From: Pseudomonas alkylphenolica
GTDB lineage: Bacteria > Pseudomonadota > Gammaproteobacteria > Pseudomonadales > Pseudomonadaceae
Assembly (NCBI RefSeq): GCF_016009175.1
Contig: NZ_JADUCM010000011.1
Coordinates: 96,560 to 160,559, forward strand
Direction of reading: 5' to 3'
Length of the DNA stretch: 64,000 nt
Shown: piece by piece, positions 21,079 through 34,095 of the stretch
Layout of the letters: every line of letters starts with the position of its first letter
Position numbering within the stretch: position 1 is the first letter of the stretch
Notes under the pieces: model-generated
What the model was told of the DNA's origin: nothing
Databases searched by the model: none
The model's input: only the letters and a program-made list of their open reading frames with translations
Program-made: the position numbers and the translations under genes

Positions 21079-22346
21079 GTCACTAACCTGCGCTGGAAGA
21101 GTTCACGGAAGACCGGATAAATATCGCCGGCCGACACCAGCTGTTGCTGGGCGAACGTATCGGCAAAGGCTTCGCCGATGCGTTCATACTCGAACCACAA
21201 TGCCTGATGTTCGCGTGGGGTGATCTCAACGTAAGTGTAGTACTGGACGAACGGCATGATCTGCTTGGTGAGTATCTCGCGGCAGATCGGCGAGTCGTCG
21301 TTCCAGTTGTCGCCATCTGAAGCCTGGGCTGCGTAGATATTCCACTCGCTGGCCTGGTAGCGCTCGGCCATGATCTCCTGCATCAGTTTCAGGGCGCTGG
21401 AGACGATGGTGCCGCCGGTTTCCCGGGAGTAGAAGAACTCTTCCTCGTCCACTTCGCGGGCACTGGTGTGGTGGCGGATGAACACAACCTCGATCTTGTC
21501 GTAGTTACGCTTGAGGAACAGGTACAGGAGGATGAAGAAGCGTTTGGCGATGTCCTTGGTGGCCTGGGTCATGGACCCGGAAACGTCCATCAGGCAGAAC
21601 ATCACCGCCTTGGAGCTGGGGTTGGGTTGCTTGACCAGCAGGTTGTACTTGAGGTCGAAAGTGTCAAGGAAGGGCACGCGGTGGATACGTGCACTCAATC
21701 GCTCTATTTCGGCTTCGATTTCCTGAATATCGCCGAAGTTATCTGGTTCTTCACGTTTCAGTCGAGCGAGTTCTTCCTGTGCCTCGCGCAATTTGGCGCG
21801 GCTGCTGCCAGACAGGGCAATGCGCCGCGCATGGGCTGAACGCAAGGTACGGATGATGTTGATCCGTGACGGATTACCTTCGTTGCTGATACCCGCGCGT
21901 ACGGTTTTGAAGGTGTCTGTGCCGGCCAGGTGGCGTTTCACCAGGTTGGGCAGTTCGAGGTCTTCGAACATGAACTCGAGAAATTCTTCCTGGGTAATCT
22001 GGAAGACAAACTCGTCCATCCCTTCACCAGAATTACCGGCCTTGCCGCGACCGCCACCACCGCCTCCGCCCTGAGGACGGGCGATGTGTTCGCCGGCGGT
22101 AAACTCCTTGTTGCCCGGGTGCACGACGGTTTGCTTGCCGCCCCGGCCATGGTGAAGCACCGGCTCGTCGATGTCGCGACCGGGAATGCTGATTTGCTCG
22201 CCATGCTCCATGTCGGTAATGGAGCGACGACTCACGGCCTCCTCGACGGCTTTCTTGATGTGGTCACGGTAACGCCGCAAAAAGCGCTGGCGGTTGACCG
22301 TGCTCTTGTTCTTGCCGTTCAGGCGTCGGTCGATCACATAGCTCAT
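21075..22346 (-). CDS. yeaH: DUF444 family protein YeaH (von Willebrand A-like)
   Basis: 423 residues. Start [45 protein letters not shown] is typical of the family. A glycine-rich stretch follows ([22 protein letters not shown], about residues 90-112), and the C-terminal half is a vWA-like domain with the MIDAS motif DVSGSMTQ. It is thought to act with the PrkA kinase as a substrate or partner. Second gene of the operon: 104 bp after prkA, 4-base overlap with spoVR. Confidence 0.93.
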   Translation of the reverse strand: MSYVIDRRLNGKNKSTVNRQRFLRRYRDHIKKAVEEAVSRRSITDMEHGEQISIPGRDIDEPVLHHGRGGKQTVVHPGNKEFTAGEHIARPQGGGGGGGRGKAGNSGEGMDEFVFQITQEEFLEFMFEDLELPNLVKRHLAGTDTFKTVRAGISNEGNPSRINIIRTLRSAHARRIALSGSSRAKLREAQEELARLKREEPDNFGDIQEIEAEIERLSARIHRVPFLDTFDLKYNLLVKQPNPSSKAVMFCLMDVSGSMTQATKDIAKRFFILLYLFLKRNYDKIEVVFIRHHTSAREVDEEEFFYSRETGGTIVSSALKLMQEIMAERYQASEWNIYAAQASDGDNWNDDSPICREILTKQIMPFVQYYTYVEITPREHQALWFEYERIGEAFADTFAQQQLVSAGDIYPVFRELFQRRLVT

Positions 22347-22378
22347 AGGCCCCTCCGGGGAGCTGAAGACTCAAGCTT

Positions 22379-22435
22379 CAAGCCGCAAGTCGGGCCGGGA
22401 GGGTTGCCAATACCCGGCGTCGAGCTTGCGGCTTG
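22379..22435. repeat. inverted repeat between prkA and yeaH
   Basis: CAAGCCGCAAG (22379-22389) and CTTGCGGCTTG (22425-22435) are perfect 11-bp complements across a 35-base GC-rich loop. This is a form of the CAAGC-rich intergenic palindromes common in Pseudomonas. It would place a stem-loop inside the operon mRNA. A similar element follows tyrS. Confidence 0.6.
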
Positions 22436-22450
22436 CCACTTACAGCTCGG

Positions 22451-24373
22451 TCACTGCGATTTCCTGACCCGCAGGTACCATTCCGAGAGCAGCCTAACTT
22501 GCTTGTCTGTGTAGCCGCGTTCCACCATTCGGGTGACGAAGTCGTTGTGTTTCTGTTGGTCCTCTTTGCTGGCTTTGGCGTTGAAGCTGATGACCGGCAG
22601 CAGGTCTTCGGTGTTGGAGAACATTTTCTTCTCGATCACCACCCGCAGTTTTTCGTAGCTGAGCCAGGTCGGGTTCTTGCCATTGTTGTTGGCCCGGGCA
22701 CGCAGTACGAAGTTGACGATCTCGTTGCGGAAATCCTTCGGATTGCTGATGCCTGCCGGCTTCTCGATCTTCTCCAGCTCTTCGTTGAGCGCGATACGGT
22801 TGAGGATCTCGCCGGTTTCCGGGTCGCGGTACTCCTGGTCCTGAATCCAGAAGTCGGCGTACAGCACATAGCGATCGAAAATGTTCTGGCCGTATTCGCT
22901 GTAGGACTCCAGGTATGCAGTCTGGATTTCCTTGCCGATGAACTCGATGTAGCGCGGTGCCAGGTATTCCTTCAGGTAGCGCAGGTAGCGTTCGCGTACT
23001 TCCGCCGGGAATTGCTCTTGCTCGATCTGCTGCTCCAGCACATACAGCAGGTGCACAGGGTTGGCTGCGATCTCGTGCGGGTCGAAGTTGAAGACTTTCG
23101 ACAGGATCTTGAAGGCAAACCGGGTCGAAAGACCGTTCATGCCTTCATCAACACCTGCTGCGTCGCGGTATTCCTGGATCGACTTGGCCTTGGGATCGGT
23201 GTCCTTGAGGTTTTCGCCGTCGTAGACCCGCATTTTCGAGTAGATGTTCGAGTTTTCCGGCTCTTTGAGGCGCGACAGCACGGTGAACTGGGCCAGCATC
23301 TTCAAGGTGTCAGGCGCGCAATGAGCCTTGGCCAGGGAGCTGTTGAACAGGAGCTTGTCGTAGATCTTGATTTCATCGCTGACGCGCAGGCAGTAGGGCA
23401 CCTTGACGATGTAGATCCGGTCGATGAAGGCCTCGTTGTTCTTGTTGTTGCGGAAGCTGTGCCATTCCGATTCGTTGGAGTGGGCCAGCAGGATCCCGGA
23501 ATAGGGGATCGCGCCGAGGCCTTCGGTGCTGTTGTAGTTACCTTCCTGAGTGGCGGTCAGCAGCGGGTGCAGTACCTTGATGGGCGCCTTGAACATCTCG
23601 ACGAATTCCATCAGGCCCTGGTTGGCCCGGCACAGGGCGCCTGAATAGCTGTAGGCGTCTGCGTCGTTCTGTGGGTACTCCTCAAGTTTGCGGATGTCGA
23701 CCTTACCGACCAGGGCAGAAATATCCTGGTTGTTTTCATCACCCGGCTCCGTCTTGGCCACGGCAATCTGATTGAGGATCGACGGGTACAGCTTGACCAC
23801 TTTGAACTGGCTGATGTCGCCCCCGAACTCGGCCAGTCGCTTTGTCGCCCAAGGCGACATGATGGTGTTCAGGTAGCGCCGCGGAATGCCGAAGTCTTCT
23901 TCAAGAATGGCGCCGTCCTCGGTGGCATTGAACAGCCCCAGAGGCGATTCGAAGACTGGGGAGCCCTTGATGGCATAGAAGGGGACCTTCTCCATCAGTT
24001 GCTTCAGCTTTTCGGCCAGCGAGGATTTACCGCCCCCCACAGGGCCGAGTAGATAGAGGATCTGTTTCTTCTCTTCCAGCCCTTGGGCGGCATGGCGGAA
24101 ATAGGAGACGATCTGGTCGATGCACTCCTCCATGCCGTGGAAGTCTTCGAAGGCTGGGTAGCGGCGGATCACCTTGTTGGAGAAGATTCGCGACAGCCTT
24201 GAGTTGTTCGAGGTGTCGACCAGTTCTGGTTCACCGATGGCCATCAACAGGCGTTCGGCCGCCGACGCGTAAGCACTGCGATCGCTTTTGCAGAGCTCCA
24301 GATACTCTTGCAGCGATAGTTCTTCCTGACGGGTGGACTCGAAACGTTGCTGGAAGTGGCTAAAAATACTCAT
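22451..24373 (-). CDS. prkA: PrkA family serine protein kinase (YeaG)
   Basis: 640 residues from ATG 24373 (MSIFSHFQQRFESTRQEELSLQEYLELCKSD), preceded by GAGGTGA. The frame is open 33 codons further, without family similarity. AAA-type N-terminal domain with Walker A GPVGGGKSS; the C-terminal PrkA domain contains the LTEYLAPRYIEF-like block and ends LRVRKSQ. Length equals E. coli YeaG (644). First gene of the prkA-yeaH-spoVR stress operon. The 282-bp region upstream (24374-24655) should hold its promoter, probably stationary-phase controlled, though I cannot point to a clear -10. Confidence 0.95.
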   Translation of the reverse strand: MSIFSHFQQRFESTRQEELSLQEYLELCKSDRSAYASAAERLLMAIGEPELVDTSNNSRLSRIFSNKVIRRYPAFEDFHGMEECIDQIVSYFRHAAQGLEEKKQILYLLGPVGGGKSSLAEKLKQLMEKVPFYAIKGSPVFESPLGLFNATEDGAILEEDFGIPRRYLNTIMSPWATKRLAEFGGDISQFKVVKLYPSILNQIAVAKTEPGDENNQDISALVGKVDIRKLEEYPQNDADAYSYSGALCRANQGLMEFVEMFKAPIKVLHPLLTATQEGNYNSTEGLGAIPYSGILLAHSNESEWHSFRNNKNNEAFIDRIYIVKVPYCLRVSDEIKIYDKLLFNSSLAKAHCAPDTLKMLAQFTVLSRLKEPENSNIYSKMRVYDGENLKDTDPKAKSIQEYRDAAGVDEGMNGLSTRFAFKILSKVFNFDPHEIAANPVHLLYVLEQQIEQEQFPAEVRERYLRYLKEYLAPRYIEFIGKEIQTAYLESYSEYGQNIFDRYVLYADFWIQDQEYRDPETGEILNRIALNEELEKIEKPAGISNPKDFRNEIVNFVLRARANNNGKNPTWLSYEKLRVVIEKKMFSNTEDLLPVISFNAKASKEDQQKHNDFVTRMVERGYTDKQVRLLSEWYLRVRKSQ

Positions 24374-24655
24374 GACGTCACCTCGCTCGATACGTGGAGC
24401 CGACGCCGGATCAGTCAGCTGATGCTGGCATGCAATCGACGAGTGCCGACTGCTGTTTACCCCCCAGAACACCTATAAATCGCTACCGATGACCCGCACG
24501 CCGGTGTACCGGCTCTCCCCTTTTTGGATGGCCTGGGGTTAAGGATAGTTGGTTCTCGGCGAGGTCAAGGGCGGTTGGATGAATTGTTCCGCCCGACCGT
24601 TCGTCAGGTCGGGCGCAAGCCCGCTCAGGACGCGGGCTGCAGGAATATTAAAAAA

Positions 24656-24985
24656 TTATTCAGCGGAGCCTTGAGCGGTTTCTGCCGGGTAGGTGCCGCG
24701 CCACAGTTCAAAGCCGCCGTCGAGGCTGTAGACATCGGAAAAGCCCTGGCTGACCAGGTAGGCCGCAGCGCTCTGGCTGGAGTTGCCGTGGTAGCAGACC
24801 ACCACGGTCGGTGCATCAAGGTCGGCGCCGCGGATGAAGGCGGCGACCGAGTGATTGTCCAGGGGCCTGGAGCCGGTGATATGGCCGAGGGCATAGGTTT
24901 GCGGGTCGCGAATATCGACCACGACCGCACCTTGCTCGCGCAGCGCCTGGGCCTGCTCGGGAGGGATGCGTTTGAATTCGCTCAT
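24656..24985 (-). CDS. glpE: thiosulfate sulfurtransferase GlpE (rhodanese)
   Basis: 109-residue single-domain rhodanese. The active-site loop is [16 protein letters not shown], with Cys in CYHGNSS as in E. coli Glp[20 protein letters not shown] is the upstream CH2A-like block. It moves sulfane sulfur to cyanide or thioredoxin-type acceptors. It lies 14 bp after apaH, so it is likely the end of the ksgA/apaG/apaH run. After its stop a GC stem GCCCGC/GCGGGC lies near 24609-24627 without a convincing T-tract. Confidence 0.93.
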   Translation of the reverse strand: MSEFKRIPPEQAQALREQGAVVVDIRDPQTYALGHITGSRPLDNHSVAAFIRGADLDAPTVVVCYHGNSSQSAAAYLVSQGFSDVYSLDGGFELWRGTYPAETAQGSAE

Positions 24986-24999
24986 GGGGGCGGTTTCCT

Positions 25000-25875
25000 T
25001 CAGGACTGATCGTTCATTCTAGCCGGTTGATGGGCAGCGGGGGCAGGGCGCAGCGTGCCTTGCTCGGTGCAGTCGCAGCGGTGGAACTCACCGCTGTCGA
25101 CGTTGTACAGGGTCATCGCGCCACCCCATACGCAGCCCGTGTCGAGGGCCACGACGTTGGGCTCGCTGCAGCGGCCTTCAAGGGCGGCCCAGTGGCCGAA
25201 GATGATCTTCACGTGGCGTGAGCGACGGTCCTTGTGTGCGAACCACGGCTTGTAGCCCGGTGGTGCGGTGTCGACGCCTTCCTTGCCCTTCAGGTCAAGC
25301 TTGCCTTCGCTGGTACAGAAACGCATGCGTGTGAAGTAGTTGGTGATGACCCGCAGGCGCGCCGCGCCGCGCAGGTCTTTGTTCCATTTGTTCGGCTCAT
25401 TGCCGTACATGCCGTCCAGGTACGGTTTCAGACGGCTGTCGTCGCGCAGCGCCTCTTCGACTTCAGCCGCCAGTGCCAAGGCTTTGCCCAGGGTCCATTG
25501 CGGGGGAATGCCGGCATGTACGAGCACCACACCGCGCTGCTCGTCGTAATGCAGCAGCTTTTGCCGACGCAGCCAGTCGAGCAGGTCGCTGGCGTCAGGG
25601 GCATCAATGATTTCGCGCAGCGTGTCGCTTTTTTTCAGGCGCTCGATGTTGTTCCACGCGGCGAGCAGGTGCAGGTCGTGGTTGCCGAGTACACATACAA
25701 GCGAGTCGCGAATGGCATACAGGTAGCGCAGTGTCTTCAGGGATTCCGGGCCACGGTTGACCAGATCGCCCACCAGCCACAGGCGATCGACAGCCGGGTT
25801 GAAATTGACCCGTTCAAGCAGGCATTTGAGCGGTTGCAGGCAGCCTTGCAGGTCGCCGACGGCATACACCGCCAT
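25000..25875 (-). CDS. apaH: bis(5'-nucleosyl)-tetraphosphatase, symmetrical
   Basis: 291 residues, calcineurin-like phosphoesterase splitting Ap4A into two ADP and able to decap Np4-capped RNA. Metal-site motifs run in order: GDLQGC (N-terminus), [26 protein letters not shown], and VHAGIPPQW. It overlaps apaG (ATGA). The C-terminal tail after [11 protein letters not shown] (about 25 residues, [12 protein letters not shown]) is longer than in E. coli and looks unstructured. Confidence 0.96.
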   Translation of the reverse strand: MAVYAVGDLQGCLQPLKCLLERVNFNPAVDRLWLVGDLVNRGPESLKTLRYLYAIRDSLVCVLGNHDLHLLAAWNNIERLKKSDTLREIIDAPDASDLLDWLRRQKLLHYDEQRGVVLVHAGIPPQWTLGKALALAAEVEEALRDDSRLKPYLDGMYGNEPNKWNKDLRGAARLRVITNYFTRMRFCTSEGKLDLKGKEGVDTAPPGYKPWFAHKDRRSRHVKIIFGHWAALEGRCSEPNVVALDTGCVWGGAMTLYNVDSGEFHRCDCTEQGTLRPAPAAHQPARMNDQS

Positions 25876-26255
25876 CAGTGCAGGGCTCCGGGGACGGCCA
25901 GGCGGAACGGGGCGATGACAGCGTCGAAGCGCTTACCGTCTTCGGCGAACATCTGGTAGGTGCCCTGCATGGTGCCGACCTGGGTGGTGATGACGGCGCC
26001 GCTGCTGTACGTGTGGCTTTTGCCCGGGTCGATCAGCGGCTGCTGGCCGATTACGCCGGCGCCACGCACTTCTTCGACCTGGCCATCGCCGTTGGTGATC
26101 AACCAGTGGCGCGACATGAGCTTGGCAGGTACCAGTCCGTTGTTCTGTACGGTCACGGTGTAGGCGAAGGCGAAACGGTCGTTTTCAGGATCGGATTGGT
26201 CTTTGAGAAAGCGGGTCACGACGCTGACGTCGATCTGGTAGCGGGGATCTGACAT
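25875..26255 (-). CDS. apaG: ApaG (Co2+/Mg2+ efflux-associated family protein)
   Basis: 126 residues from ATG 26255: [21 protein letters not shown], with [29 protein letters not shown] and [36 protein letters not shown]. This is the immunoglobulin-like fold whose gene accompanies apaH. The open frame continues upstream to 26717, but that is a shadow of ksgA. The precise function is unknown. It is translationally coupled to apaH by ATGA; 106 bp separate it from ksgA. Confidence 0.95.
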   Translation of the reverse strand: MSDPRYQIDVSVVTRFLKDQSDPENDRFAFAYTVTVQNNGLVPAKLMSRHWLITNGDGQVEEVRGAGVIGQQPLIDPGKSHTYSSGAVITTQVGTMQGTYQMFAEDGKRFDAVIAPFRLAVPGALH

Positions 26256-26361
26256 GCAAGGGGCCTTGGAAACAGACGCTGTTACGGCGATTGCCTCCAG
26301 TCTAGGCCATTGGTGGGGGTGCCGGCCAGTCATGAGCACATGACTGGCCGTCGACCTGCCG

Positions 26362-27168
26362 TCAGTGGCTGCCTTGTTGCTCGGCCAGCTTGTCGGCCAG
26401 GCGCACGAAGGCGGCGAGGTCCAGTTGCTCTGGACGCAGGCTGCCGTCGACGCCGGCGGCTTCGATGGCGTCGCTGCTGAGCAGGGCCTTGAGGGTGTTG
26501 CGCAGGGTTTTACGGCGTTGGTTGAACGCTTCGCGCACGATGCGTTCGAGCAGGCGGTGGTCTTTGGCCGGGTGCGGCAGGGTTTCGTGAGGCACCAGGC
26601 GCACAATGGCGGAATCGACCTTTGGCGGCGGATTGAACGCGCCCGGGCCGACGTTGAACAGGTGTTCGACCCGGCAATGGTACTGAACCATGATCGACAG
26701 CCGGCCCCAGTCACCACCGCCCGGGCCCGCGGCCAGGCGCTCGACCACTTCCTTTTGCAGCATGAAGTGCATGTCGCGGATCAGCTCGGCGTTGCTGAGC
26801 AGGTGGAAGATCAGCGGTGTGGAGATGTTGTAGGGCAGGTTGCCGACGACGCGCAGGCTGTTGGGCGCCGCGCCAAGGCTGGTGAAGTCGAATTTCAGGG
26901 CGTCGCCCTGGTGCAGGCTGAAGTTGTCACGGCCGGCAAATTGCTGGTTGAGGATCGGTACCAGGTCTTTGTCCAGTTCGACGACATCCAGCTGCGCGCC
27001 GCTGGCCAGCAAGCCTTCGGTAAGGGCGCCCTGGCCCGGGCCGATTTCCAGCAGGCGGTCTGCAGATTTGGCGTTGATCGAGCGCAGGATGCGGTCGATG
27101 ACGCCGGCGTCGTGCAGGAAGTTCTGGCCAAAGCGCTTACGCGCCTTGTGTTGGTATTGCTCACTCAT
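26362..27168 (-). CDS. ksgA: 16S rRNA dimethyladenosine transferase KsgA
   Basis: 268 residues. SAM-binding motif I is [15 protein letters not shown], and the catalytic NLPYNIST motif is for adenine N6 methylation. It dimethylates two adjacent adenosines in the 3' loop of 16S rRNA late in small-subunit assembly. It starts [20 protein letters not shown]. The ATG overlaps the pdxA stop, so it is part of the lptD-surA-pdxA-ksgA chain. Confidence 0.98.
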   Translation of the reverse strand: MSEQYQHKARKRFGQNFLHDAGVIDRILRSINAKSADRLLEIGPGQGALTEGLLASGAQLDVVELDKDLVPILNQQFAGRDNFSLHQGDALKFDFTSLGAAPNSLRVVGNLPYNISTPLIFHLLSNAELIRDMHFMLQKEVVERLAAGPGGGDWGRLSIMVQYHCRVEHLFNVGPGAFNPPPKVDSAIVRLVPHETLPHPAKDHRLLERIVREAFNQRRKTLRNTLKALLSSDAIEAAGVDGSLRPEQLDLAAFVRLADKLAEQQGSH

Positions 27169-28154
27169 AGTCGGGTCTCGGCCATCTGGTAGGCAGTTTC
27201 CAGGGCGACCTGCAGGCTGCCGGTGTCGATCCTGCCGCTGCCGGCCAGGTCCAGGGCAGTGCCGTGGTCGACCGAGGTACGGATGATCGGCAGGCCCAGG
27301 GTCACGTTCACTGCAGCGCCAAAGCCTTTGTACTTGAGTACGGGCAGGCCCTGGTCGTGGTACATCGCCAGCACTGCATCGCAGTGCTCCAGATATTTGG
27401 GGGTAAACAGGGTATCGGCAGGCAACGGGCCGCGCAGGTCCATGCCTTCGCTGCGCAGGCGCGCCAATGTGGGTTCAATGATGTCGATTTCTTCCGAGCC
27501 AAGGTGGCCACCTTCGCCGGCATGCGGGTTCAGGCCACAGACCAGGATCCGCGGGCTGGCAATGCCGAACTTCTGCTGAAGGTCTGCGTGCAGGATGCGC
27601 GTGACGCGCTCCAGGCGCTCAGGGGTAATGGCGTCGGCCACATCGCGCAAGGGCAGGTGAGTGGTCACCAGGGCGACCCGCAGGCCGCGGGTTGCCAGCA
27701 TCATGACCACCTGAGCGGTGTGGGTGAGGTCCGCAAGGAACTCGGTGTGACCAGAGAAGGCGATACCGCTCTCGTTGATCACACCCTTGTGCACGGGCGC
27801 GGTGATCATTCCGGCAAAGTGCCCGTCCAGGCAGCCCTGGCCGGCACGGGTCAGGGTTTCCAGCACGAAGGCGGCATTGGCCTTGTCGAGCTGGCCGGCC
27901 ATCACGGGGTTCTGTAGCGGTGTGTCCCACACGTACAGGCTGCCAGCAGGGGCAGGCTGGTTCGGGAGCGCGCCGGGCTGGACGCAAATCAGGCTGACAG
28001 CCACACCCAGTTGCGTGGCCCGCTCGGCGAGCAGGTCACGGCTGGTGATGGCGATCAGGGGGTACGGCTGGGCTTGCGCGGCGAGCAGCAGGCACAGGTC
28101 AGGACCTATGCCGGCTGGTTCGCCGGGTGTGAGGGCGAAGCGCTGAGGTTTCAC
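27165..28154 (-). CDS. pdxA: 4-hydroxythreonine-4-phosphate dehydrogenase PdxA (GTG start)
   Basis: 329 residues: [18 protein letters not shown] at the N-terminus, metal ligands in [33 protein letters not shown] and [26 protein letters not shown]. It oxidises 4-phosphohydroxy-threonine on the route to pyridoxal phosphate. The start is GTG at 28154, sharing bases with the surA stop (GTGA). Conserved surA-pdxA-ksgA order. Confidence 0.97.
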   Translation of the reverse strand: MKPQRFALTPGEPAGIGPDLCLLLAAQAQPYPLIAITSRDLLAERATQLGVAVSLICVQPGALPNQPAPAGSLYVWDTPLQNPVMAGQLDKANAAFVLETLTRAGQGCLDGHFAGMITAPVHKGVINESGIAFSGHTEFLADLTHTAQVVMMLATRGLRVALVTTHLPLRDVADAITPERLERVTRILHADLQQKFGIASPRILVCGLNPHAGEGGHLGSEEIDIIEPTLARLRSEGMDLRGPLPADTLFTPKYLEHCDAVLAMYHDQGLPVLKYKGFGAAVNVTLGLPIIRTSVDHGTALDLAGSGRIDTGSLQVALETAYQMAETRL

Positions 28155-29467
28155 TGGGAGGCCTGATCGGCGCCAGGAAGCTTGATTTCAACGTAGGCTT
28201 CGTCACGGATCTGGCGCAGCCAGGTCTGCAGCTCTTCGTCGTATTTGCGGTTACGCAGTACGTTCATCGCTTGTTGCTCACGCGCCTGTTCGGTGCTGTC
28301 GGTGGCGCGGCGGCCCAGTACTTCAAGCACGTGCCAGCCGTATTGGGTCTTGAACGGCTTGGTCACCTGACCCTGTTGGGCAGTGGCCATCTCTTCGCGG
28401 AACTCTGGCACCAGTGCGTTCGGGTCGATCCAGTTCAGGTCGCCGCCGTTGAGGGCAGAACCCGGGTCTTCCGAGTAGCTTTTTGCCAGCTGGGCGAAGT
28501 CTTCACCATTCTGGATGCGCTCGTAGAGTTTTTCCGCCAGCGCCTTGGTGGCCTCTTCGCTGCGGATTTCACTTGGCTTGATCAGGATATGGCGAACGTG
28601 CACTTCGTCACGCACCATGGCCTGACCGCCGCGCTTTTCCTGAAGCTTGAGGATGATGAAACCACCCGGGGTACGAATCGGCTCGGTGACATCACCGACT
28701 GCCATGGAGCTGAGCAGGCGGTCGAACGGTGGTGGCAGCTGAGCCGCTTTACGCCAGCCCATCTCGCCGCCTTCCAGTGCGGTTTCGCTCGCCGAACGGG
28801 CGATGGCCAGTTGAGCGAAGTCGGCGCCTTGTTTGAGCTGCTGGTAAATTTCACCTGCTTGGCGGGCTGCTGCCTGGATGGTGGCAGCGTCAGCACGTTC
28901 CGGGGTCGGAACGAGGATGTTGGCCAGGCGGAACTCTTCGGACAGTTGCATCTTGCCCATGTCCGAGGCAAGGAAGTTCTTCACTTCCTGCTCCGACACT
29001 TGAATGCGCTCTGCCACACGGCGCTGACGCACGCGGCTGATGATCATCTCGCGACGGACCTGCTCGCGGGCGTCATCGTAGGACAGGCCGTCATGGGCCA
29101 GGGCGGCGCGGAATTGATCCAGGCTCATGCCGTTGCGCTGGGCAATGGTGCCGATGGCCTGGTTCAGTTCTTCGTCGGTGATGCGAATACCGGAGCGATC
29201 GCCGATCTGCAACTGCAGGTTCTCGACGATCAGGCGCTCCAGTACCTGCTGGTCCAGCACGCTGGCGGGCGGCGCAGAACCGCCGCGCTTGGCGATGGTT
29301 TGCTGGACTTCGCGCACGCGCTGGTCAAGTTGGCTTTTCATGACCACGTCGTTATCGACAATGGCCACAACGCTATCGAGTTGCTGAACGGCGGCATGTA
29401 CCGCGCCGCTCAGCAATACAGCGCCCAGCAACAGCGGGCGCAGACAATCAGTAAGCTTGGTCTTCAC
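28151..29467 (-). CDS. surA: periplasmic chaperone / peptidyl-prolyl isomerase SurA (GTG start)
   Basis: 438 residues. Signal peptide [25 protein letters not shown], SurA N-terminal domain ([22 protein letters not shown]), then two parvulin domains (about 180-280 and 290-390, the second with [10 protein letters not shown] and [15 protein letters not shown]), and a C-terminal helix. It escorts outer-membrane proteins, LptD included, across the periplasm. The GTG start at 29467 lies 20 bases inside the end of lptD, so chaperone and client are co-translated from one message. Confidence 0.97.
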   Translation of the reverse strand: MKTKLTDCLRPLLLGAVLLSGAVHAAVQQLDSVVAIVDNDVVMKSQLDQRVREVQQTIAKRGGSAPPASVLDQQVLERLIVENLQLQIGDRSGIRITDEELNQAIGTIAQRNGMSLDQFRAALAHDGLSYDDAREQVRREMIISRVRQRRVAERIQVSEQEVKNFLASDMGKMQLSEEFRLANILVPTPERADAATIQAAARQAGEIYQQLKQGADFAQLAIARSASETALEGGEMGWRKAAQLPPPFDRLLSSMAVGDVTEPIRTPGGFIILKLQEKRGGQAMVRDEVHVRHILIKPSEIRSEEATKALAEKLYERIQNGEDFAQLAKSYSEDPGSALNGGDLNWIDPNALVPEFREEMATAQQGQVTKPFKTQYGWHVLEVLGRRATDSTEQAREQQAMNVLRNRKYDEELQTWLRQIRDEAYVEIKLPGADQASQ

Positions 29468-32270
29468 GTGTACGATAACCTTGAATGCCCTGGTCGAGGA
29501 ACGACTCGACCTTATTGCCCACTACGCCGCCGAGGCCTTTCAGCACAATCTGCAGGAAGACGCCGTGGTCGCCTTTTTCGTTTTGCGGGGTTGCCTGGCT
29601 GAAATCGTCGTAATCGATCCAGTAACGGTTGATCAGACGCAGTTTCCAGCAGCAGTTGTCGTACTCGAAACCACCGAAGGCTTCCAGGGTACGGTTGCGG
29701 TTGTAGTCGTGCTGCCAGCGGGCGATTGCGGTCCATTGTGGAACGATCGGCCACATGACCGAGAAGTCATGTTGCTGGATTTTGTAGTAGTCCTTGACGT
29801 AGTTAGGGCTGCCCGGAGTGCCATAGTCGCCGCCACCTACCTGCCATTGGCCGGTAGTGCTGTTGTAGGAGACCGTGTCATTGCGGTAGCGGTAACCAAG
29901 GTTCACGACCTTGTTCACGTTGTCTTCAGGCTGGTAGTGGAACATCGCGCTGCCCGAACGGGTGCTGCGGCTGTCCGGATCCCAGTTGAAGTCGGAGTCG
30001 AAGCGCCAGTCGCGGTTGAAGCGGTAGCCATACTCCAGTGCATAAGGCGAAACATCCGACTGGGCGTCATCTCGGGTTTTCCAGTCAATGCCTGGAAGTT
30101 GAACCTTGCGATCCTTGAAGTACAGCGCCTGACCGATGCTGAACCGTTGGCGTTCGAAGCCGTTGTCTTCGATCCAGCGGTTGGTTACGCCCAGCGACAG
30201 TTTGTTTTCATCGCCAATGCGGTCGATGCCAGCGAATCGGTTGTCGCGGAACAGAGAGGCGTAGTTGAACGTGGTCTCGCCACTGTCGAAGATCGGAATG
30301 TCTTTCTGATCCTCATATGGAACATAGAGGTAGAACAGGCGCGGCTCCAGCGTCTGGCGGTAGTTCTTGCCGAACCACTGGGTGTTACGGTCGAAGTACA
30401 GGCCGCTATCGATGCTGAAAATCGGTACGTTGCGATTTTGAGAGCCACTGAAGTCACCCCGCAAGTCTCGGGTTTCCGGACTTGCATTCGCCAGGTCGCT
30501 CTTGCCCTTGCCGTCCAGGTCAAGATCGTAATGGGTCGTCATGTACTTGAGCGAAGGTGTCAGGTACCCGTAGGTGGCAGTCATCGGCAGGCTGATTTTC
30601 GGCGCCGCATTCAAACGAGTACCGTTGGATCGAGCTACGCCGAAAACGTTTTCATCAAGTCGTCGGCCAGGCGCGCCGGCGCTTGCGTCGGGAAGGCCGT
30701 CTTCATCCAGGACAAAGTCATCCTTCAGGTCACGATCAAACCGAACTGCTTCTGTTTCATAGCTGAAATTGAAACCACCCGGATGATACGGCAGCATTCC
30801 GTTGAGGGTGAGCTGCGGCAGTTTGTCATACGGGGTGATCTGCGAGATGGTCGCCAGCTCATACGCCTGCATGTTCAAGCGCGCGGTGTAGCTGTCGCCG
30901 CGCCAGGTAAGCGCACCCTGCTGGTTGATGAAGTCCTGGCTTTCAACACCGATCTGGTCCGACTCCAGGTCCTGGAAGTAGAACGGATCGCTGATGTCGG
31001 TATAGTCGACTTCAGTCATCAGGCGCTCGTCAAGGCCGCCCTTGTGCTGCCAGTTGACCATCCAGCGTTGATCTTTGTAGTCGGTCTGCTCTTTGCGATC
31101 GTCATTCTTGTCGTTCAGGTAAGCACCACCGAACTGACCTTCACTGGACTTGGTCAGGTAGCGGAACTCGCCTTCCATCAACAGGCCACGTTTGGCCATG
31201 TAGCGTGGATACAAGGTGGCATCGTAGTTCGGCGCCAGGTTGAAGTAGTACGGCGTGACCAGCATGAAGCCGGTATCGCTGCTGGTGCTGAACGACGGTG
31301 GCAGGAAGCCGGACTGGCGACGGTCGTCGATCGGGAAGTAGATGTACGGTGTGTAGAACACCGGGAAATCCTTGACCCGCAGGGTGACGTTGGTCGCGGT
31401 ACCGAAACCGGTGGCCGGGTTCAAGGTGATGTTATTGCCCTTGAGCTGCCAGGCGTTGCTGTTCGGCTCACAGGTGGTGTAGGTACCGTCCTTGAGGCGA
31501 ATGATGGCGTTTTCAGCACGTTTAGCGTACAGCGCGTTACCGCGAATGCGCGATTTGTGCATCACGTACTCGGCGTTGTCGACCTTGGCTTCACCGGTGT
31601 CGAGCTGGATGTCGGCGTGATCGCCCACTACCAGCGAGCCGTTGTCACGGATCTTGACGTTGCCGCTGAGCTCACCACGGTTCTCGGCCTGGTACAGGTT
31701 GGCCTCGTCGGCTTCAACCTGCATGCTGCCTTGGCGCATGACTACGTCACCGGCGAGGCTGGCGATCTGCTGTTCCTGCTGGTAACGGGACACCTTGGCG
31801 CCAATGAAGGTCGGTGCTTCGTCCTTCGGCGTGGTGTCATCCATGCCCGGACGGGTCGGCTCGATGTAGGCACCGGCACAATACGGGCCGGTTTCAGCGA
31901 GCTGGGCAGGGGTGAGCTGATCACGTGGAACCCAGTCCAGGTGGCTGTAGTCGGCACTGCGGGATTTCAGGCCACGGCCTTTACTCTCGGTGACGAGCAT
32001 CTGACCCTGGCCGGCCTCGGCAGCGGCTTCGCCTGCCTGCTCACCGGTTTCGCCGGTCGAGCTGGCGGCTGCACCTTCGTGCACCGGGCGTGGCGGAAGC
32101 GTGGCGGTGTTGGCTTTGGGCTTGCAGTCCCAGCCTCCGGCAGCGGACACTTGGCAGTCGAATTGCTCTGCGGCGACCACGTACGAGGTGGCCAGAGGTT
32201 GCATCGCCAGCAGACCGCCGGTGACCAGCAACGGGAATTTTTTACGAAACGCGGGGGATTTCAATGCCAT
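29448..32270 (-). CDS. lptD: LPS-assembly protein LptD
   Basis: 940 residues from ATG 32270 ([24 protein letters not shown]). The 17 extra codons upstream in the open frame lack support. Signal peptide, then a Pseudomonas-type N-terminal extension of about 160 residues, the OstA-like jellyroll (about 190-320) and a C-terminal 26-strand barrel. N-terminal cysteines (FDCQ, WDCKPK) and the C-terminal pair in YDNCCWKLR are present, as needed for the interdomain disulfides. With LptE it inserts LPS into the outer leaflet. First gene of lptD-surA-pdxA-ksgA, divergent from amgK across 130 bp. Confidence 0.97.
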   Translation of the reverse strand: MALKSPAFRKKFPLLVTGGLLAMQPLATSYVVAAEQFDCQVSAAGGWDCKPKANTATLPPRPVHEGAAASSTGETGEQAGEAAAEAGQGQMLVTESKGRGLKSRSADYSHLDWVPRDQLTPAQLAETGPYCAGAYIEPTRPGMDDTTPKDEAPTFIGAKVSRYQQEQQIASLAGDVVMRQGSMQVEADEANLYQAENRGELSGNVKIRDNGSLVVGDHADIQLDTGEAKVDNAEYVMHKSRIRGNALYAKRAENAIIRLKDGTYTTCEPNSNAWQLKGNNITLNPATGFGTATNVTLRVKDFPVFYTPYIYFPIDDRRQSGFLPPSFSTSSDTGFMLVTPYYFNLAPNYDATLYPRYMAKRGLLMEGEFRYLTKSSEGQFGGAYLNDKNDDRKEQTDYKDQRWMVNWQHKGGLDERLMTEVDYTDISDPFYFQDLESDQIGVESQDFINQQGALTWRGDSYTARLNMQAYELATISQITPYDKLPQLTLNGMLPYHPGGFNFSYETEAVRFDRDLKDDFVLDEDGLPDASAGAPGRRLDENVFGVARSNGTRLNAAPKISLPMTATYGYLTPSLKYMTTHYDLDLDGKGKSDLANASPETRDLRGDFSGSQNRNVPIFSIDSGLYFDRNTQWFGKNYRQTLEPRLFYLYVPYEDQKDIPIFDSGETTFNYASLFRDNRFAGIDRIGDENKLSLGVTNRWIEDNGFERQRFSIGQALYFKDRKVQLPGIDWKTRDDAQSDVSPYALEYGYRFNRDWRFDSDFNWDPDSRSTRSGSAMFHYQPEDNVNKVVNLGYRYRNDTVSYNSTTGQWQVGGGDYGTPGSPNYVKDYYKIQQHDFSVMWPIVPQWTAIARWQHDYNRNRTLEAFGGFEYDNCCWKLRLINRYWIDYDDFSQATPQNEKGDHGVFLQIVLKGLGGVVGNKVESFLDQGIQGYRTREDQAY

Positions 32271-32400
32271 CTTATTAGTCCGGGCTTCCTGCGTGCCATC
32301 TGCCCGCGTGTGGGGCCGCACGCCTCTCGATGGTCTGAAAAAGATGCTGGATAATAAAGCATGACCCGCTTGACGGCTAGGGCCGTCGGAGACCCTTGTA

Positions 32401-34094
<1,694 letters not shown>

Positions 34095-34095
34095 C

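Noticed and set aside
24500..24520. Hairpin GCCGGT/ACCGGC with CTCCCCTTTTT as a plus-strand terminator
   Set aside because: No plus-strand gene lies upstream within several kilobases; on the minus strand it lacks a T-tract. It may be a site in the prkA promoter region, but I cannot support a call.
29457..32354. 965-residue open frame antisense to lptD
   Set aside because: It covers exactly the lptD gene, has no ribosome-binding site or domain pattern, and lptD is unmistakable.
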